The notes: a model not told the origin generated them from the sequence alone. 64,000 bases of DNA from Heracleum sosnowskyi (GCA_030848705.1 CM061244.1:50261190-50325189), one strand, 5' to 3'. Positions 1-12,124 are shown, numbered from the stretch's first letter. Numbers and translations are program-made.

Positions 1-1478
1 TTGGATCTAAATGTGATGTGATCACTTGATTATGGATATGATCAGTGTATATTAATGTATATATCAGTAGATTTGATTAAGTATATGTAAGTATATGTAT
101 ATTTAAGTATATGTAAGTATATGTGTATTTAAGAACGTGTAAGATGGTTTTATTGTATGATACTGGAATTTTTGTGCAAGCGTGCGTGTATAAATATTTA
201 AAGTTTATATATAGTACAAGTGTCAAGAGAGCGATTAGTAATAAAGGGTATTATTATGTGTGTAGGTTCCGAAGCGGATAGGGGAAAGATTCGTTCGGTT
301 AAAATCGAGTGATTCCTAGGTCAAGTCGAGAGGCAAGTACTTCTATCCCCGGCTCGTATATTATTGCAAATGCTTTATATCTTGTAATGATTGCCATGCT
401 TACCTTTCCATATCATATAACCATTGCAAATGCTTTTAATTTCAACTTACACCTTGCTTACAATTAACCCTTGACATAAATCCTAAATTCCTTAAATTTC
501 GTTTGACCGTATACCTTGACCGTTCCCTATTACGAGCTGATCACTTATCCTTACTATCCTTGTTAATAATAAACACCACCTTTATTGCAGTTAAACTTTA
601 ACTTTCATTCGAACTAAATTCTCAAAATAAATCCCTAGTATACCATTGACTTATGATTGATAATGATCCCTTTGATATTGTTAGTGTTGTTATCACCCTG
701 GCATCCATGTTATACAATAAAAGAATATTTGAAATGAAACAAACGTTTTCTTGAATTGGTGGATTGGATTAGACGCAAGTCCTTTTCACACTTATTGATA
801 GGCTTAAATGTTGCCTAGGGATCCCCTTTATATTTGAGAACCCAGCGCGGTTCGGGATTACTTCGTGGCTGATCACCGGATGTAATCCGTAGCGTCATAA
901 AATAGTTTTTATAAAGTTTTGATTAAAATTGTTATAACGGTTTGCCATGAATCTTTTACCCTGAAGTTATTATGTCTTTTTTACCATGATTTCCTTGTGC
1001 CTTGATGCAAATGATACCGTTAATGATATTATCCCATTTATCTCGGTTATATATATTTCTGTTCATGTTAATAAGGCTCTGTAAATTGGAACTGTTTAGT
1101 ACTTGCTGAGCGTTGTAGCTCATTCCTTGCTTATTCCCTGACCTTTCAGCTAGCGAGTATGGTGCGAACAAAGCAAACCGCCCGTAAGTCATCCAATGGT
1201 GTAGTTGGGCAGTACGTGATAGCTCAGGTAGTTAATGTTCGCGAGTGGCGAGTCTTGTCTTGACTTCGTTGTAATAGTTAGATGGGCTGTTCCATACTTC
1301 AAACCTTGTGATTTCGGGCTTGTGTGGTTGTGGACCGTTGTTAGTTTATTTGGACTTGTACTAGTCCCTGGCTTGTAATAACTTATACTGTTCCGTAATT
1401 ACTTAAATTATGTAACTTAATTAAGGGGGTGATATATATATTGTGTGTGTGTGTAAGTGATGGCATGGGGTCGTCACA
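1..1478 (+). repeat. 5' LTR of Tekay-type gypsy element (partial, 3' portion)
   Basis: Position 1 aligns with 9154 in the 3' LTR, and the match runs to the terminal CA at 1478 (10577 in the other copy). The first 2.15 kb of the LTR lie left of the window. Relative to the 3' LTR it has about 54 extra bases near 421-475, probably deleted from the other copy. Confidence 0.92.
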
Positions 1479-1482
1479 GGTT

Positions 1483-1494
1483 TGGTATCAGAGC
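1483..1494 (+). other. Primer binding site (tRNA-iMet type)
   Basis: TGGTATCAGAGC lies four bases after the LTR terminal CA and is complementary to the 3' end of plant initiator Met tRNA. It primes minus-strand DNA synthesis. Confidence 0.92.
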
Positions 1495-1574
1495 CTGAGG
1501 TTTAGAGTCCCTGGACAGCCCAATTAGGTTATAGGAAGTGTAGGCTTGAAGGATAGTGTCGAGAGTGTAAACGT

Positions 1575-2024
1575 GTGTTGTTCGGATTAGTTGTATTTGA
1601 CTCCCTTGTATATATTAATTGGCAGCAACGTGCGCACTCATCTTCTTCGACCCCGCCGGGTGATATCATTGCTTTTTCGGTGTATGCGGACCTGAGGCTA
1701 GAGTACGATGTCCTTCAGCGAAAGTACGATAAGCTAATGGAGCGACTCGAGGATGTGTTTAAGAGTGAGCAGCAGATGGGCGAGGGGCCCAAGGCGAAGA
1801 CTATCTCGAGGCTCGAGACCCTGACTCAGATGGCTACGACCAGACTCCAAGAGATGCCGGTTCAGCGGGACCAGACTAGCCAGATTATGATTCAGATGAT
1901 GGAGGACGAGCTTACGAGTGTTGTGAGGATGCTCCGAGAGGACAATACCCCTGATGTTGAGAGAGCCCAGCAGGACGAGGACAGTCTCTGGGAAGAGTTC
2001 ATGGAAAATCTGTCTAATGCTTGA
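1575..2024 (+). CDS. Leader open frame between PBS and gag, unknown function
   Basis: An open frame of up to 149 codons lies in the leader upstream of gag. It has no ATG at its left end; the first in-frame ATG is at 1737-1739, giving about 95 residues. The C-terminal two thirds is charged and heptad-like (LRLEYDVLQRKYDKLMERL), suggesting a coiled coil. A second copy at 10674-11123 keeps the frame without indels. By eye about five of nine differences are synonymous, more than expected by chance but too few to prove selection. I do not recognise a family. It could be a leader protein, a regulatory upstream ORF, or chance. Confidence 0.4.
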   Translation: MLFGLVVFDSLVYINWQQRAHSSSSTPPGDIIAFSVYADLRLEYDVLQRKYDKLMERLEDVFKSEQQMGEGPKAKTISRLETLTQMATTRLQEMPVQRDQTSQIMIQMMEDELTSVVRMLREDNTPDVERAQQDEDSLWEEFMENLSNA

Positions 2025-2352
2025 CTTTGTTGGACTACCCCTGTTGTGCACCGCTAGTTGTTTCTATTTCCTAATATTCGGTTTCCGAGACCTTGTTATT
2101 TTAGACTTTGTATTGCTTAGACCTTAATTCGTATTCTATCGTTTGTACCCTGACTTTAAGTTGGTGTTAATTTCAATTCTACATCTTTTAGAACTGCTTA
2201 ATTTCTTTACCGCTCTTTTAAAATTTCATAACTGCAACCATGTATCACCTTTATTGCTTAAATTGAAACCTGTATACCATGTTAACTGTGAATGACACCC
2301 TAACCGTGAATTACCTGAAATTAATTAAACTGTATAACTCTCTTTTCAGTAA

Positions 2353-3429
2353 ATGACACCCAGACGAAGACCCGCAAATGACCCAGAAGCTCAAAACCCT
2401 GGCATGGCTCAACTTCTAGAGCTATTACGCCAGCAAACCACCACTATTGCTCAACAACAACAACTTCTTCAACAATTGCAACCCCCTCAACCACCCCCAG
2501 CAACAGTCACTGCTTTTAAGACTTTCCAATCTGTGAACCCTCCGGAATTCCGTGGATCGCAAGACCCAGTCGAAGCCCATGCTTGTCTTAAGGAGATAGA
2601 GAAGGCTTTTGCCTTGGTAAATGTTGGGAATGATCAGAAGGTGGAGTATGCATCTTATTTTCTTAAAGGAGAGTCCAACTATTGGTGGGAGTCAGCTAGG
2701 ACTCTAGAGGCGGCAGAAGTTATTACTTGGGACAGATTTAAGAGGATGTTTCTGGATAAGTATTTTCCCCGTTATATGCAGACACAAATGGAAATGAAGT
2801 TCTTCGAGTTGAGGCAAGAGAATATGACAATTGGAGAATATGAAAAGAAGTTTACGGAGCTAGCTAGATTTGTTGGTGAATATGTTGATTCTGAATTGAA
2901 GAGGGCAAAAAGGTTTCAGCAAGGATTAAAGCCCTGGATTAGGAGTCGTGTAACGGCCTTCGAGTTGACTACTTATGCTGAAGTGGTCCAAAAGGCTATG
3001 GTTATTGAAGGGGAAAGTGAGCAAAACCAGAAGGAGAAGAGTAGCAAGAAGAGGAGATTCGAGGCAGGAGAGGAAGGCTCAAGCCATAAGGGCCAAAATC
3101 AGAAGAATAATCCAAGGTTTAAACCTCAGCAAGGACCAGGAAACTTTAGGAAGAAAGAATTTGGAAATAGGTCTCAAGAGAACCGATCTCAGACAACCAG
3201 TGGACAGAGACCCCGCAAGCATCAGTGCCGGAATGTAAGGTTTGCAAAAAGCGACATACAGGAACCTGCAACAAAGCAAATATTGTCTGTTTTAAGTGTC
3301 ATGCGAAAGGCCATTATGCTCATGAGTGTAAGAACCAGAAGGCTAACGTCACCTGTTTTAAGTGTGGTAAAGTGGGACATGTGTCTCGAGAATGCAAAGG
3401 ATCACGCAGCAACCAACTATTTCAATTGA
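2353..3429 (+). pseudogene. gag: gag of Tekay-type gypsy element, frameshifted
   Basis: Gag packages element RNA into virus-like particles. The ATG at 2353 opens a Gln/Pro-rich N-terminus followed by a retrotrans_gag domain (about 2520-3010; NYWWES, FFELRQ). A Lys/Arg-rich linker follows. Near 3200-3225 the reading changes frame: the zinc-knuckle part continues in the frame of 3225-3968, with CKVCKKRHTGTC and two CCHC knuckles (CFKCHAKGHYAHEC, CFKCGKVGHVSREC). The frame opened at 2353 runs to a stop at 3427-3429 without meaning. A one-base indel is the simplest cause. TTTTCAG (2343-2349) three bases before the ATG looks like a 3' splice site and may mean gag is reached by splicing the long leader; that is inference. 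Confidence 0.9.
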
Positions 3430-6400
3430 CTGCAGCCCCTTATCCTATGAATCAAGCAACCCCTGTGCCAACTCCAGCGTTTCCAATGTCTTTCAACCAA
3501 CCCGAGATGGCATCATCTTCAACCTATCCAGCTTTGATTTATCCAGCTCCAGCCAGGAATTTTAACATGAATATGAAGGATGCAATCCAGAGTTCAGATG
3601 TGGTGTCAGGTATGCTTTCTGTGAATGGTAATGATGCTAAGATATTGATTGATTCTAGAGCTACGAGGTCATTTGTTTCAAGATCTTTTGTTGATAAATT
3701 GAAATGTGAAACCCAGTTGTTGTGTGAACCCTTATCTATTATCTTAGCTAATCAGGACAAAGTGTCTGTGAATCATGTTTATCCTCATTGTAAGATAGAA
3801 ATAGATGGGCATGTTTTCCCTACGAACCTTATACCTTTCCAATTAGGTGAGTTTGATGTAATCCTAGGAATGGATTGGTTGACTAATTTCAGTGCGCAGA
3901 TAGATTGTAAGGGTAAGAAGGTAGTAGTAAGAACTCCTCAAGGTAAGAAGGTTGTATTTAAAGGTTAGAAGCAAGTTCGAACAATTCTCACCTCAATGCA
4001 AGCAAATAAGTTGATACAAAAGGGATGCGAAGCGTATTTAGCGTATGTAATTGACAAGAGCAAAGACGTTTCTGATCCAGAGGATATCCCGGTAGTAAGA
4101 GATTTTCCGGATGTTTTTCCGGAAGAGCTTCCTGGTTTACCCCCAGACCGTCAAATAGAGTTCGCGATAGATCTTGCACCAGGCACCGAACCCGTATCGA
4201 AAGCTCCATACAGGATGGCACCATCAGAGATGAAGGAACTGGCAAAGCAGTTGCAAGAACTATTGGACAAGGGAATTATAAGACCAAGTGTTTCGCCATG
4301 GGGCGCACCCGTTTTGTTTGTAAAGAAAAAGGATGGGAGTATGAGACTCTGTATAGATTATCGAGAGCTAAACAAGTTGACGATCAAGAATCGGTACCCT
4401 CTGCCTAGAATAGATGACTTGTTTGACCAACTCAAGGGAGCTTCTTGTTTCTCAAAGATTGATCTGCGATTGGGATACCATCAATTGAAGATAAAGCCTG
4501 AAGATATACCGAAGACAGCTTTTCGAACAAGGTATGGACATTACGAGTTTCTCGTCATGGCTTTCGGACTAACAAATGCACCAGCTGCTTTCATGGATTT
4601 AATGAATCGAGTATTCAAGGAGTACCTGGACAAGTTTGTCATAGTTTTCATTGATGATATCTTGATATATTCGAAGACATAAACTGACCATGCGGAACAT
4701 CTCAGAATAGCTTTGGAAGTGTTGCGAAAGGAAAAATTGTACGCCAAGTTCTCAAAATGTGAGTTCTGGTTGACTGAAGTGAAGTTTTTAGGACACATTG
4801 TTGGTCAAGAAGGAATTAGAGTGGATCCTGAAAAGATTGAGGCTGTGATGAATTGGGAGAGACCAAGAACGCCAACGGAAGTAAGAAGTTTTATGGGATT
4901 AGCCGGATATTACAGGAGATTTGTAAAGGATTTTTCAAAGATTGTTGTTCCACTGACCAAGTTGACGAGGAAGAATGAGAAGTTTGAATGGACGGAGAAG
5001 TGTGAAAAGAGTTTCCAAGAATTGAAGCAAAGGTTAGTTACTGCTCCAGTTCTGGCAATTCCTGATGATAAGGGAGACTTTGTGATATACAGTGATGCCT
5101 CTTATAAAGGACTTGGATGTGTATTGATGCAACATGGAAAAGTGATAGCATATGCTTCAAGACAACTCAAGCCACATGAACAAAAGTATCCGACTCATGA
5201 TTTGGAATTAGCTGCTATAGTGTTCGCTTTGAAGTTGTGGAGACATTACCTTTACGGGGAAAAGTGTGAGATATTCACCGATCACAAGAGCTTGAAATAT
5301 ATCTTCACTCAGAAGGAGCTGAACATGAGACAACGACGATGGTTGGAACTGATCAAGGATTATGATTGTTCGATTCATTACCACCCGGGAAAGGCGAATG
5401 TAGTGGCAGACGCCTTGAGTAGAAAGGAGAAGCTGAATATGATATCAATGCCAGAAGAATTGTCGAAAGAAGTTAAAAAGTTACAGTTGGAATTGTGTGA
5501 ATTTGGAGAAACTAAAGAGATGTTTTATGCCATTACCTTTCAACCAGCATTATTGGAGAAGATAAAGAAATGTCAAGAGGAAGTGATAACTCAATCGGAT
5601 AATCAGCTGACGGGAGAAGAGATATGTACCCAGAAAGATGATCAAGGTATATTGAGATTTTCGTCAAGGATTTGGATTCCTCATGTGACTGAATTGAAGA
5701 ATGATATTTTGCAAGAAGCACACAACTCGAGATTTTTGATTCATCCGGGAAGTACCAAGATGTACCAAGACCTGAAGAAAAGTTTTTGGTGGCCAAACAT
5801 GAAGAGGGAAATTGCAGAATGGGTTACCAAATGCTATACCTGTCAAAGAGTGAACGCGGAACATCAGAAACCAAGTGGTTTGATTCAACCGTTGAAGATT
5901 CCAGAATGGAAGTGGGAGAATATTGCTATGGACTTCGTGGTAGGTTTACCTCGAACTCGATCTGGACATGACGCTATTTGGGTAATAGTTGACCGTCTTA
6001 CAAAGTCGGCGCATTTTCTTCCAATTAATGAGAAATCTTCGATGGATAGATTGGTCCATATGTATACGCGCGAGATTGTATTGCGAAATGGTGTACCAGT
6101 ATCAATAGTTTCGGATCGAGATCCGCGATTCAACCCAAGATTTTGGAAGCAATTTCAAGACAGTCTTGGAACGAAGCTAAACATGAGTACGGCATATCAT
6201 CCGCAGACTGATGGCCAAAGTGAAAGAACTATCCAAACCCTTGAAGATATGTTACGAGGATGTGCAATTGATTTTGCAGGAAGTTGGGATGACCATCTAC
6301 CCTTGGTGGAATTCTCATATAATAACAGTTACCACTCCAGTATTGGCATGCCACCGTTCGAAGCTTTATACGGGCGAAAGTGTAGGACCCCGACAAATTG

Positions 6401-6968
6401 GGATGAAGTTGGAGAAGGGAAAATTCTTGGACCTGATTTGATTCAACAAATGAAAGATAAGGTCACTGTGATCAAGAAGAGACTGATTGCCGCTCAGGAT
6501 AGGCAACGAAAGTATGCAGACTCCGCCAGAAAAGATGTAAATTTCCAAGTAGGGGAAGCTATTTTGTTGAAAGTGTCACCGTGGAAGGGATTGACCCGGT
6601 TTGGAAAGAAAGGAAAATTAGCACCAAGGTACATTGGACCTTTTGAAATCCTAGATCAAATAGGGAAAGTTGCGTATGAGCTAGCATTGCCGCCGCAGTA
6701 TCAACACGTGCATAATGTGTTCCATGTTTCATTGCTTAAGAAATTTAATCCAGACGCTAACCATATGCTAGAGATTGAACCGTTAGAGATTCAAGCAGAT
6801 TTGTCGTATGAAGAGCGACCTATTCGGATCCTTGATCAACGAGAGAGGAATCTTAGAAATAAATCCGTGAGTCTAGTAAAAGTGTTGTGGAGAAATCCCA
6901 AAGTTGAAGATTCAACGTGGGAGCTAGAGTCTGAGATGTGGAACCGGTACCCTCACTTGTTCTCCTAG
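3225..6968 (+). pseudogene. pol: gag tail and pol (PR-RT-RH-IN-chromodomain) of Tekay-type gypsy element, two stops
   Basis: One frame from the Gag zinc knuckles to the end of pol, cut by TAG at 3966-3968 and TAA at 4680-4682. Protease is at about 3590-3960; its active site reads DSRATRSF where the family has DSGATRSF, so the catalytic-loop Gly is lost. Reverse transcriptase spans about 4200-4690 (IDYRELNK; catalytic FIDDILIYS at 4649-4676). RNase H lies at about 4970-5430 (YSDAS, DALSRK). Integrase has the HHCC finger (about 5720-5850; HPGSTKMY, CYTCQR) and DDE core (DFVVGLP, SDRDPRF, QSERTIQ). A C-terminal chromodomain ends at 6968 (SVSLVKVLWR, STWELES). The element is non-autonomous as it stands; both stops are C-to-T type changes. 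Confidence 0.93.
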
Positions 6969-6989
6969 ATTCTGAGGGCAGAATCCTAT

Positions 6990-7002
6990 AAGGGGGAGAG
7001 GA
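6990..7002 (+). other. Polypurine tract of Tekay-type element
   Basis: AAGGGGGAGAGGA directly precedes the TG that opens the 3' LTR at 7003; it primes plus-strand synthesis. Confidence 0.88.
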
Positions 7003-10000
7003 TGTAACAACCGGTAAATTATTTTGAATGGAATATGATATATATATATATATTTTATGTGTTAATTTAAATCTTAAGTGGATTATATATGTGTGCATAC
7101 GATCGCGCTGGAATGAGAATTAGTTGTTTATGTCATTATGTGTCATATTTTGAATTTTAGAGGTATAGAAATTATTTAATTGTATTTTTAAGAGGGTTAT
7201 TATTAAAGTATCTAATTAAGGAAAATATCTTTATATATATATATATATTTTATTCTTAATTATGAAAGTACTCTTATAAAATTTCTAAAATTCCAAAGTA
7301 TTTTATGATACAAATTATATGATTTATGGAATTATAGTTAATTTATTAAAAATCATTCTTTTAAAATCATAATTCTAATTCTAGAACAATAGTTAGCATA
7401 TGTCCAAAGTGCCCTTGCATGCAAATTTGAATTATATAGTGGGTAGGGTTAAGAATGACATTTCATGCTAGTTGACCATGAAAATTACCACAAAAACCTT
7501 GCATGCATTTTATCCTAAGCTAGTGGCAAGGGTAGTTCAGTAATCTCTCATTTCCACTACCTAAATAAAACATACTAAACAACAAAACCACTCCACTTTC
7601 TCTCCACTCACCATTTCTTTTCAACCAAACTTTTCTCTCCTCTCTTCCTCCTCCCTCTATTCGGCCGAAGGCCTTCTCCCCACCCCCTCCATTTTTCTTG
7701 TTCACTTCAAGCTTCTTAAAAGTATAATCTTCACCTCTATTGCTAGTTCATGCCTTGTAGTAGTTAGTTTACGCAATTTAAAGGTTTGTTAATAGGTGCA
7801 TGTCATGTTTTTGTAAAGCCAAAGGTTTAAACTTTAGTTCTTATGAATTTAAGGTTTAAACCATAAGGCATAAAGGATGTGAGCTTGGTATGATCATGAA
7901 GGACTGTACTCTCCCTTTCTCATGTCATCCTTTAACTCATATCACAATTTGGCTATGATTTATGGAGCCAAAGGTTTTAAAAGTTCATGCATTCATTCGC
8001 CTTTCAAGAAGGGTTTAAGAACTAGTTGTTTTCTTTTTTAACTCCAATTTGATTCATGCATGTTACAAAAATAATGTTTTACTAAGAACCCTTATTTAAA
8101 CCTTTGATCATGAAAATGTTAAAGTGCATACTAGTTGTTTTTATGCATAAAATTCGAATATATAAAACATGCATGTAGAGATTTTTAAGTTACAAGTTCA
8201 AGTGCCTATGTGCTTAAGTGGTTTTCTAGTTGCATGTCACTATTTCCTTAAAATCTTTTTTTTATGACTTGATTTGATAAACGTAGTCATGCTTGATAAT
8301 GGTCAGTAGCTTGAGTGTGTTATAAGTTTAGTTTTTCTTGTCTTGTTAAGTTTTTAAATTTATAAAAAGGGTTAAAGTGGTAGGTGGTCATGTCAATCAC
8401 TTAGGACAGATTTTGAGGTCACTAAAACCTAGCATTTTGAGCATGCATTTGTGAGGCCCTCATAGGCCCAACTACAGTAGAGTTATTCCCTGGTGTGTGC
8501 ATGAGTTTGGTGTCTTTAAATTGAAAGAAAACGTGCATTTGGTTAGGTGCATTGACTAAAATCTGAACAGAGGTCAAAACAGGACAGATTCGACATAGGT
8601 CAACTTTTGGTTGATTAAAATCATGTTTTGTGTAAGGAATTCATGTGCCTTTGGTTTATAACATCATAATAGAGTCTAGGAAGTCTTAACATGTCATTAA
8701 AAGCAACAAATGGATTAGATATAGGTGTGACAAGTGACTAAAAACAGCGCAGAATGTAAAATAGAATAGGCAGTTTTGTGTCAACTTTGAAGAGAGGCCT
8801 AGGGAGGCCCAGGTGAGGCCTTAGTTCCAAACCACTTGCATTAGTTAGCATTGTGTCTTAAGTTTGTGTAGAAGTCAGTTTGGGATAAAGGCCCTAAGTA
8901 GAGTGTGAGTTTTCTGCCGAGGCACTCCAAGTGGTGCCAAGGTGCGCATTATAGTGTCTTAAGTGTGTGCATTGATTTTGTGAGCTATTTGAAGTGAGGC
9001 CTTGATGTGCCTTGCTAAATTTAAGATGTGCAGAAGGGTTATGTGTGGATTGATGCAAAGTAACTTGATTGATTGGTTGTTTAATTGCTTGTAGTCATGA
9101 GATAATATAATGTACTAAGTAATGTCGAGTAGAACTTATGCTTATGTGCTTAATTGGATCTAAATGTGATGTGATCACTTGATTATGGATATGATCAGTG
9201 TATATTAATGTATATATCAGTAGATGTGATTAAGTATATGTAAGTATATGTATATTTAAGTATATGTAAGTATATGTGTATTTAAGAACGTGTAAGATGG
9301 TTTTATTGTATGATACTGGAATTTTTGTGCAAGCGTGCGTGTATTAATATTTAAAGTTTATATATAGTACAAGTGTCAAGAGAGCGATTAGTAATAAAGG
9401 GTATTATTATGTGTGTAGGTTCCGAAGCGGATAGGGGAAAGATTCGTTCGGTTAAAATCGAGTGATTCCTAGGTCAAGTCGAGAGGCAAGTACTTCTATC
9501 CCCGCCTCGTATATTATTGCAAATGCTTTATATCTTGTAATGATTGCCATGCTTACCTTTCCATATCATATAACATAAATCCTAAATTCCTTAAATTTCG
9601 TTTGACCGTATACCTTGACCGTTCCCTATTACGAGCTGATCACTTATCCTTACTATCCTTGTTAATAATAAACACCACCTTTATTGCAGTTAAACTTTAA
9701 CTTTCATTCGAACTAAATTCTCAAAATAAATCCTTAGTATACCATTGACTTATGATTGATAATGATCCATTTGATATTGTTAGTGTTGTTATCACCCTGG
9801 CATCCATGTTATACAATAAAAGAATATTTGAAATGAAACAAACGTTTTCTTGAATTGGTGGATTGGATTAGACGCAAGTCCTTTTCACACTTATTGATAG
9901 GCTTAAATGTTGCCTAGGGATCCCCTTTATATTTGAGAACCCAGCGCGGTTCGGGATTACTTCGCGGCTGATCACCGGTTGTAATCCGTAGCGTCATAAA

Positions 10001-10577
10001 ATAGTTTTTATAAAGTTTTGATTAAAATTGTTATAACAGATTGCCATGAATCTTTTACCCTGAAGTTATTATGTCTTTTTTACCATGATTTCCTTGTGCC
10101 TTGATGCAAATGATACCGTTAATGATATTATTCCATTTATCCCGGTTATATATATTTCTATTCATGTTAATAAGGCACTGTATATTGGAACTGTTTAGTA
10201 CTTGCTGAGCATTGTAGCTCATTCCTTGCTTATTCCCTGACCTTTCAGCTAGCGAGTATGGTGCGAACAAAGCAAACCGCCCGTAAGTCATCCAATGGTG
10301 TAGCTGGGCAGTACGTGATAACTCAGGTAGTTAATGTTCGCGAGTGGCAAGTCTTGTCTTGACTTCGTTGTAATAGTTAGATGGGCTGTTCCATACTTCA
10401 AACCTTGTGATTTCGGGCTTGTGTGGTTGTGGACCGTTGTTAGTTTATTTGGACTTGTACTAGTCCCTGGCTTGTAATAACTTATACTGTTCCGTAATTA
10501 CTTAAATTAGGTAACTTAATTAAGGAGGTGATATATATATTGTGTGTGTGTGTAAGTGATGGCATGGGGTCGTCACA
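7003..10577 (+). repeat. 3' LTR of Tekay-type gypsy element, 3575 bp
   Basis: It opens with TGTAACAACC after the purine tract and ends GTCACA. From 9154 it matches the partial 5' LTR. A pyrimidine-rich stretch with an A-rich upstream part (7550-7700) is the most promoter-like segment; the rest is AT-rich without credible coding potential. No separate gene is seen in this 3.6 kb. Confidence 0.92.
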
Positions 10578-11435
10578 GGTTTGGTATCAGAGCCTGAGGT
10601 TTAGAGTCCCTGGACAGCCCAATTAGGTTATAGGAAGTGTAGGCTTGAAGGATAGTGTCGAGAGTGTAAACGTGTGTTGTTCGGATTAGTTGTATTTGAC
10701 TCCCTTGTATATATTAATTGGCAGCAACGTGCACACTCATCTTCTTCGACCCCGCCGGGTGATATCATTGCTTTTTCGGTGTATGCGGACCTGAGGCTAG
10801 AGTACGATGTCCTTCAGCGGAAGTACGATAAGCTAATGGAGAGACTCGAGGATGTGTTTAAGAGTGAGCAGCAGATGGACGAGGGGCCCAAGGCGAAGAC
10901 TATCTCGAGGCTCGAGACCCCGACTCAGATGGCTACGACCAGACTCCAAGAGATGCCGGTTCAGCGAGACCAGACTAGCCAGATTGTGATTCAGATGATG
11001 GCGGACGAGCTGACGAGTGTTGTGAGGATGCTCCGAGAGGACAATACCCCTGATGTTGAGAGAGCCCAGCAGGACGAGGACAGTCTCTGGGAAGAGTTCA
11101 TGGAAAATCTGTCTAATGCTTGACCTTGCTGGACTACCCCTGTTGTGCACCGCTAGTTGTTTCTATTTCCTAAGATTCGGTTTCCGAGACCTTGTTATTT
11201 TAGACTTTGTATTGCTTAGACCTTAATTCGTATTCTATCGTTTGTACCCTGACTTTAAGTTGGTGTTAATTTCAATTCTACATCTTTTAGAACTGCTTAA
11301 TTTCTTTACCGCTCTTTTAAAATTTCATAACTGCAACCATGTATCACCTTTATTGCTTAAATTGAAACCTGTATACCATGTTAACTGTGAATGACACCCT
11401 AACCGTGAATTACCTGAAATTAATTAAACTGTATA
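10578..11435 (+). mobile_element. Second PBS and leader of the Tekay-type element, truncated
   Basis: Directly after the 3' LTR the sequence repeats the element's own PBS (10582-10593) and leader, 858 bp colinear with 1479-2336 without indels and with about 1.5% differences, like the LTRs. Homology stops at 11435, just before the splice-like tract and gag start in the first copy. This is an LTR-internal-LTR-internal arrangement with the second internal region lost. Confidence 0.9.
10674..11123 (+). CDS. Second copy of the leader open frame
   Basis: Counterpart of the frame at 1575-2024: 149 codons, no indel, four amino-acid differences. It lacks a left-end ATG, like the first copy, and has no gag behind it. 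It is probably inert and useful mainly for comparison. Confidence 0.3.
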   Translation: MLFGLVVFDSLVYINWQQRAHSSSSTPPGDIIAFSVYADLRLEYDVLQRKYDKLMERLEDVFKSEQQMDEGPKAKTISRLETPTQMATTRLQEMPVQRDQTSQIVIQMMADELTSVVRMLREDNTPDVERAQQDEDSLWEEFMENLSNA

Positions 11436-11610
11436 TATTGGTATTTCGTAAAAAGGTTAAAAATATTTGCATATTTGTCTTAATGTATGGTATGATTAAA
11501 GACTTATTCATTTAACTTCCCTTTTATCTCTTTTAATTTTATTCAAGTGATTTGCTTTCATCTTGATTTTGTAAAATTGATTATTGTGTAGTTTATGCCA
11601 TTAGGATATA

Positions 11611-11820
11611 CTCCCTCCGTCCCACTTTTATTGTCCACGATCAAAAATCCACCTTTTATTCAATCATACCAAATAAATAGATAGCTACCAAATAATTATA
11701 TTATTTTTCATAAAAGTTAACATAATTAACACCTAATTTACCATATTAACTAAACGTGGACATGAATTTTTGGACAACCGAATTTTGAAATAGGGGACAA
11801 TAAAAGTGGGACGGAGGAAG
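11611..11820. mobile_element. Stowaway-like MITE (Tc1/mariner), 210 bp
   Basis: Long terminal inverted repeats open with CTCCCTCCGTCCCACTTTTA, with the complementary form ending at 11820. They are flanked by TA at 11609-11610 and 11821-11822. Length, ends and TA duplication are typical of plant Stowaway elements mobilised by mariner-like transposases. It has no coding capacity. Confidence 0.9.
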
Positions 11821-11926
11821 TATAATATTCTTGGATAAACTTTTAATTTTTTTTAATCTTCTCTTAATCTTGTCAATATTTATGCACTATCATATTTACT
11901 TGAATATCAGTTTGCACAATCATATA

Positions 11927-12124
11927 TTTCCTTCGTCTCATTTAACATGTCCGCCTCCAAAACTATATACTTATATTTACTATTAATTTCATCATTTTAA
12001 AACTTAATTAATTCTCAATTTTTAAGATTAATAATTAAGAGTGTTAGAATGAAAAAATATATAACGAACATCTTCTTTATTGTGTAACCTTTTTAAAATT
12101 GATATGTAAAAGAGACGACAGGAG
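11927..12124. mobile_element. Second, degenerate Stowaway-like MITE, 198 bp
   Basis: The ends TTCCTTCGTCTCATTTAACA (from 11928) and TGTAAAAGAGACGACAGGAG (to 12124) form an imperfect terminal inverted repeat, with TA at 11925-11926 and 12125-12126. It is more diverged than its neighbour about 100 bp away. It has no coding capacity. Confidence 0.75.

Larger units (their letters stand above)
1..10577 (+). mobile_element. Ty3/gypsy LTR retrotransposon, Tekay/Del type, 5' end outside window
   Basis: Order seen: partial 5' LTR (1-1478), tRNA-iMet-type PBS (1483-1494), 0.86 kb leader, gag, protease, RT, RNase H, integrase and chromodomain (2353-6968), purine tract (6990-7002), full 3' LTR (7003-10577). 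RNase H before integrase is the gypsy order, and the integrase C-terminus ends in a chromodomain, the mark of chromoviruses such as Tekay/Del. LTRs of about 3.6 kb fit that lineage. By eye the two LTRs differ by about 20 substitutions over the shared 1.4 kb plus one indel of about 54 bp, so this is not a fresh insertion. The coding region is broken (one frameshift, two stops). Target duplications cannot be checked: the left end is outside, and the right LTR runs into a second leader. Confidence 0.93.

Noticed and set aside
7520..7705. 61-codon Gly/Glu/Arg-rich ORF on the minus strand
   Set aside because: Shadow of a pyrimidine-rich, promoter-like stretch in the gypsy LTR.
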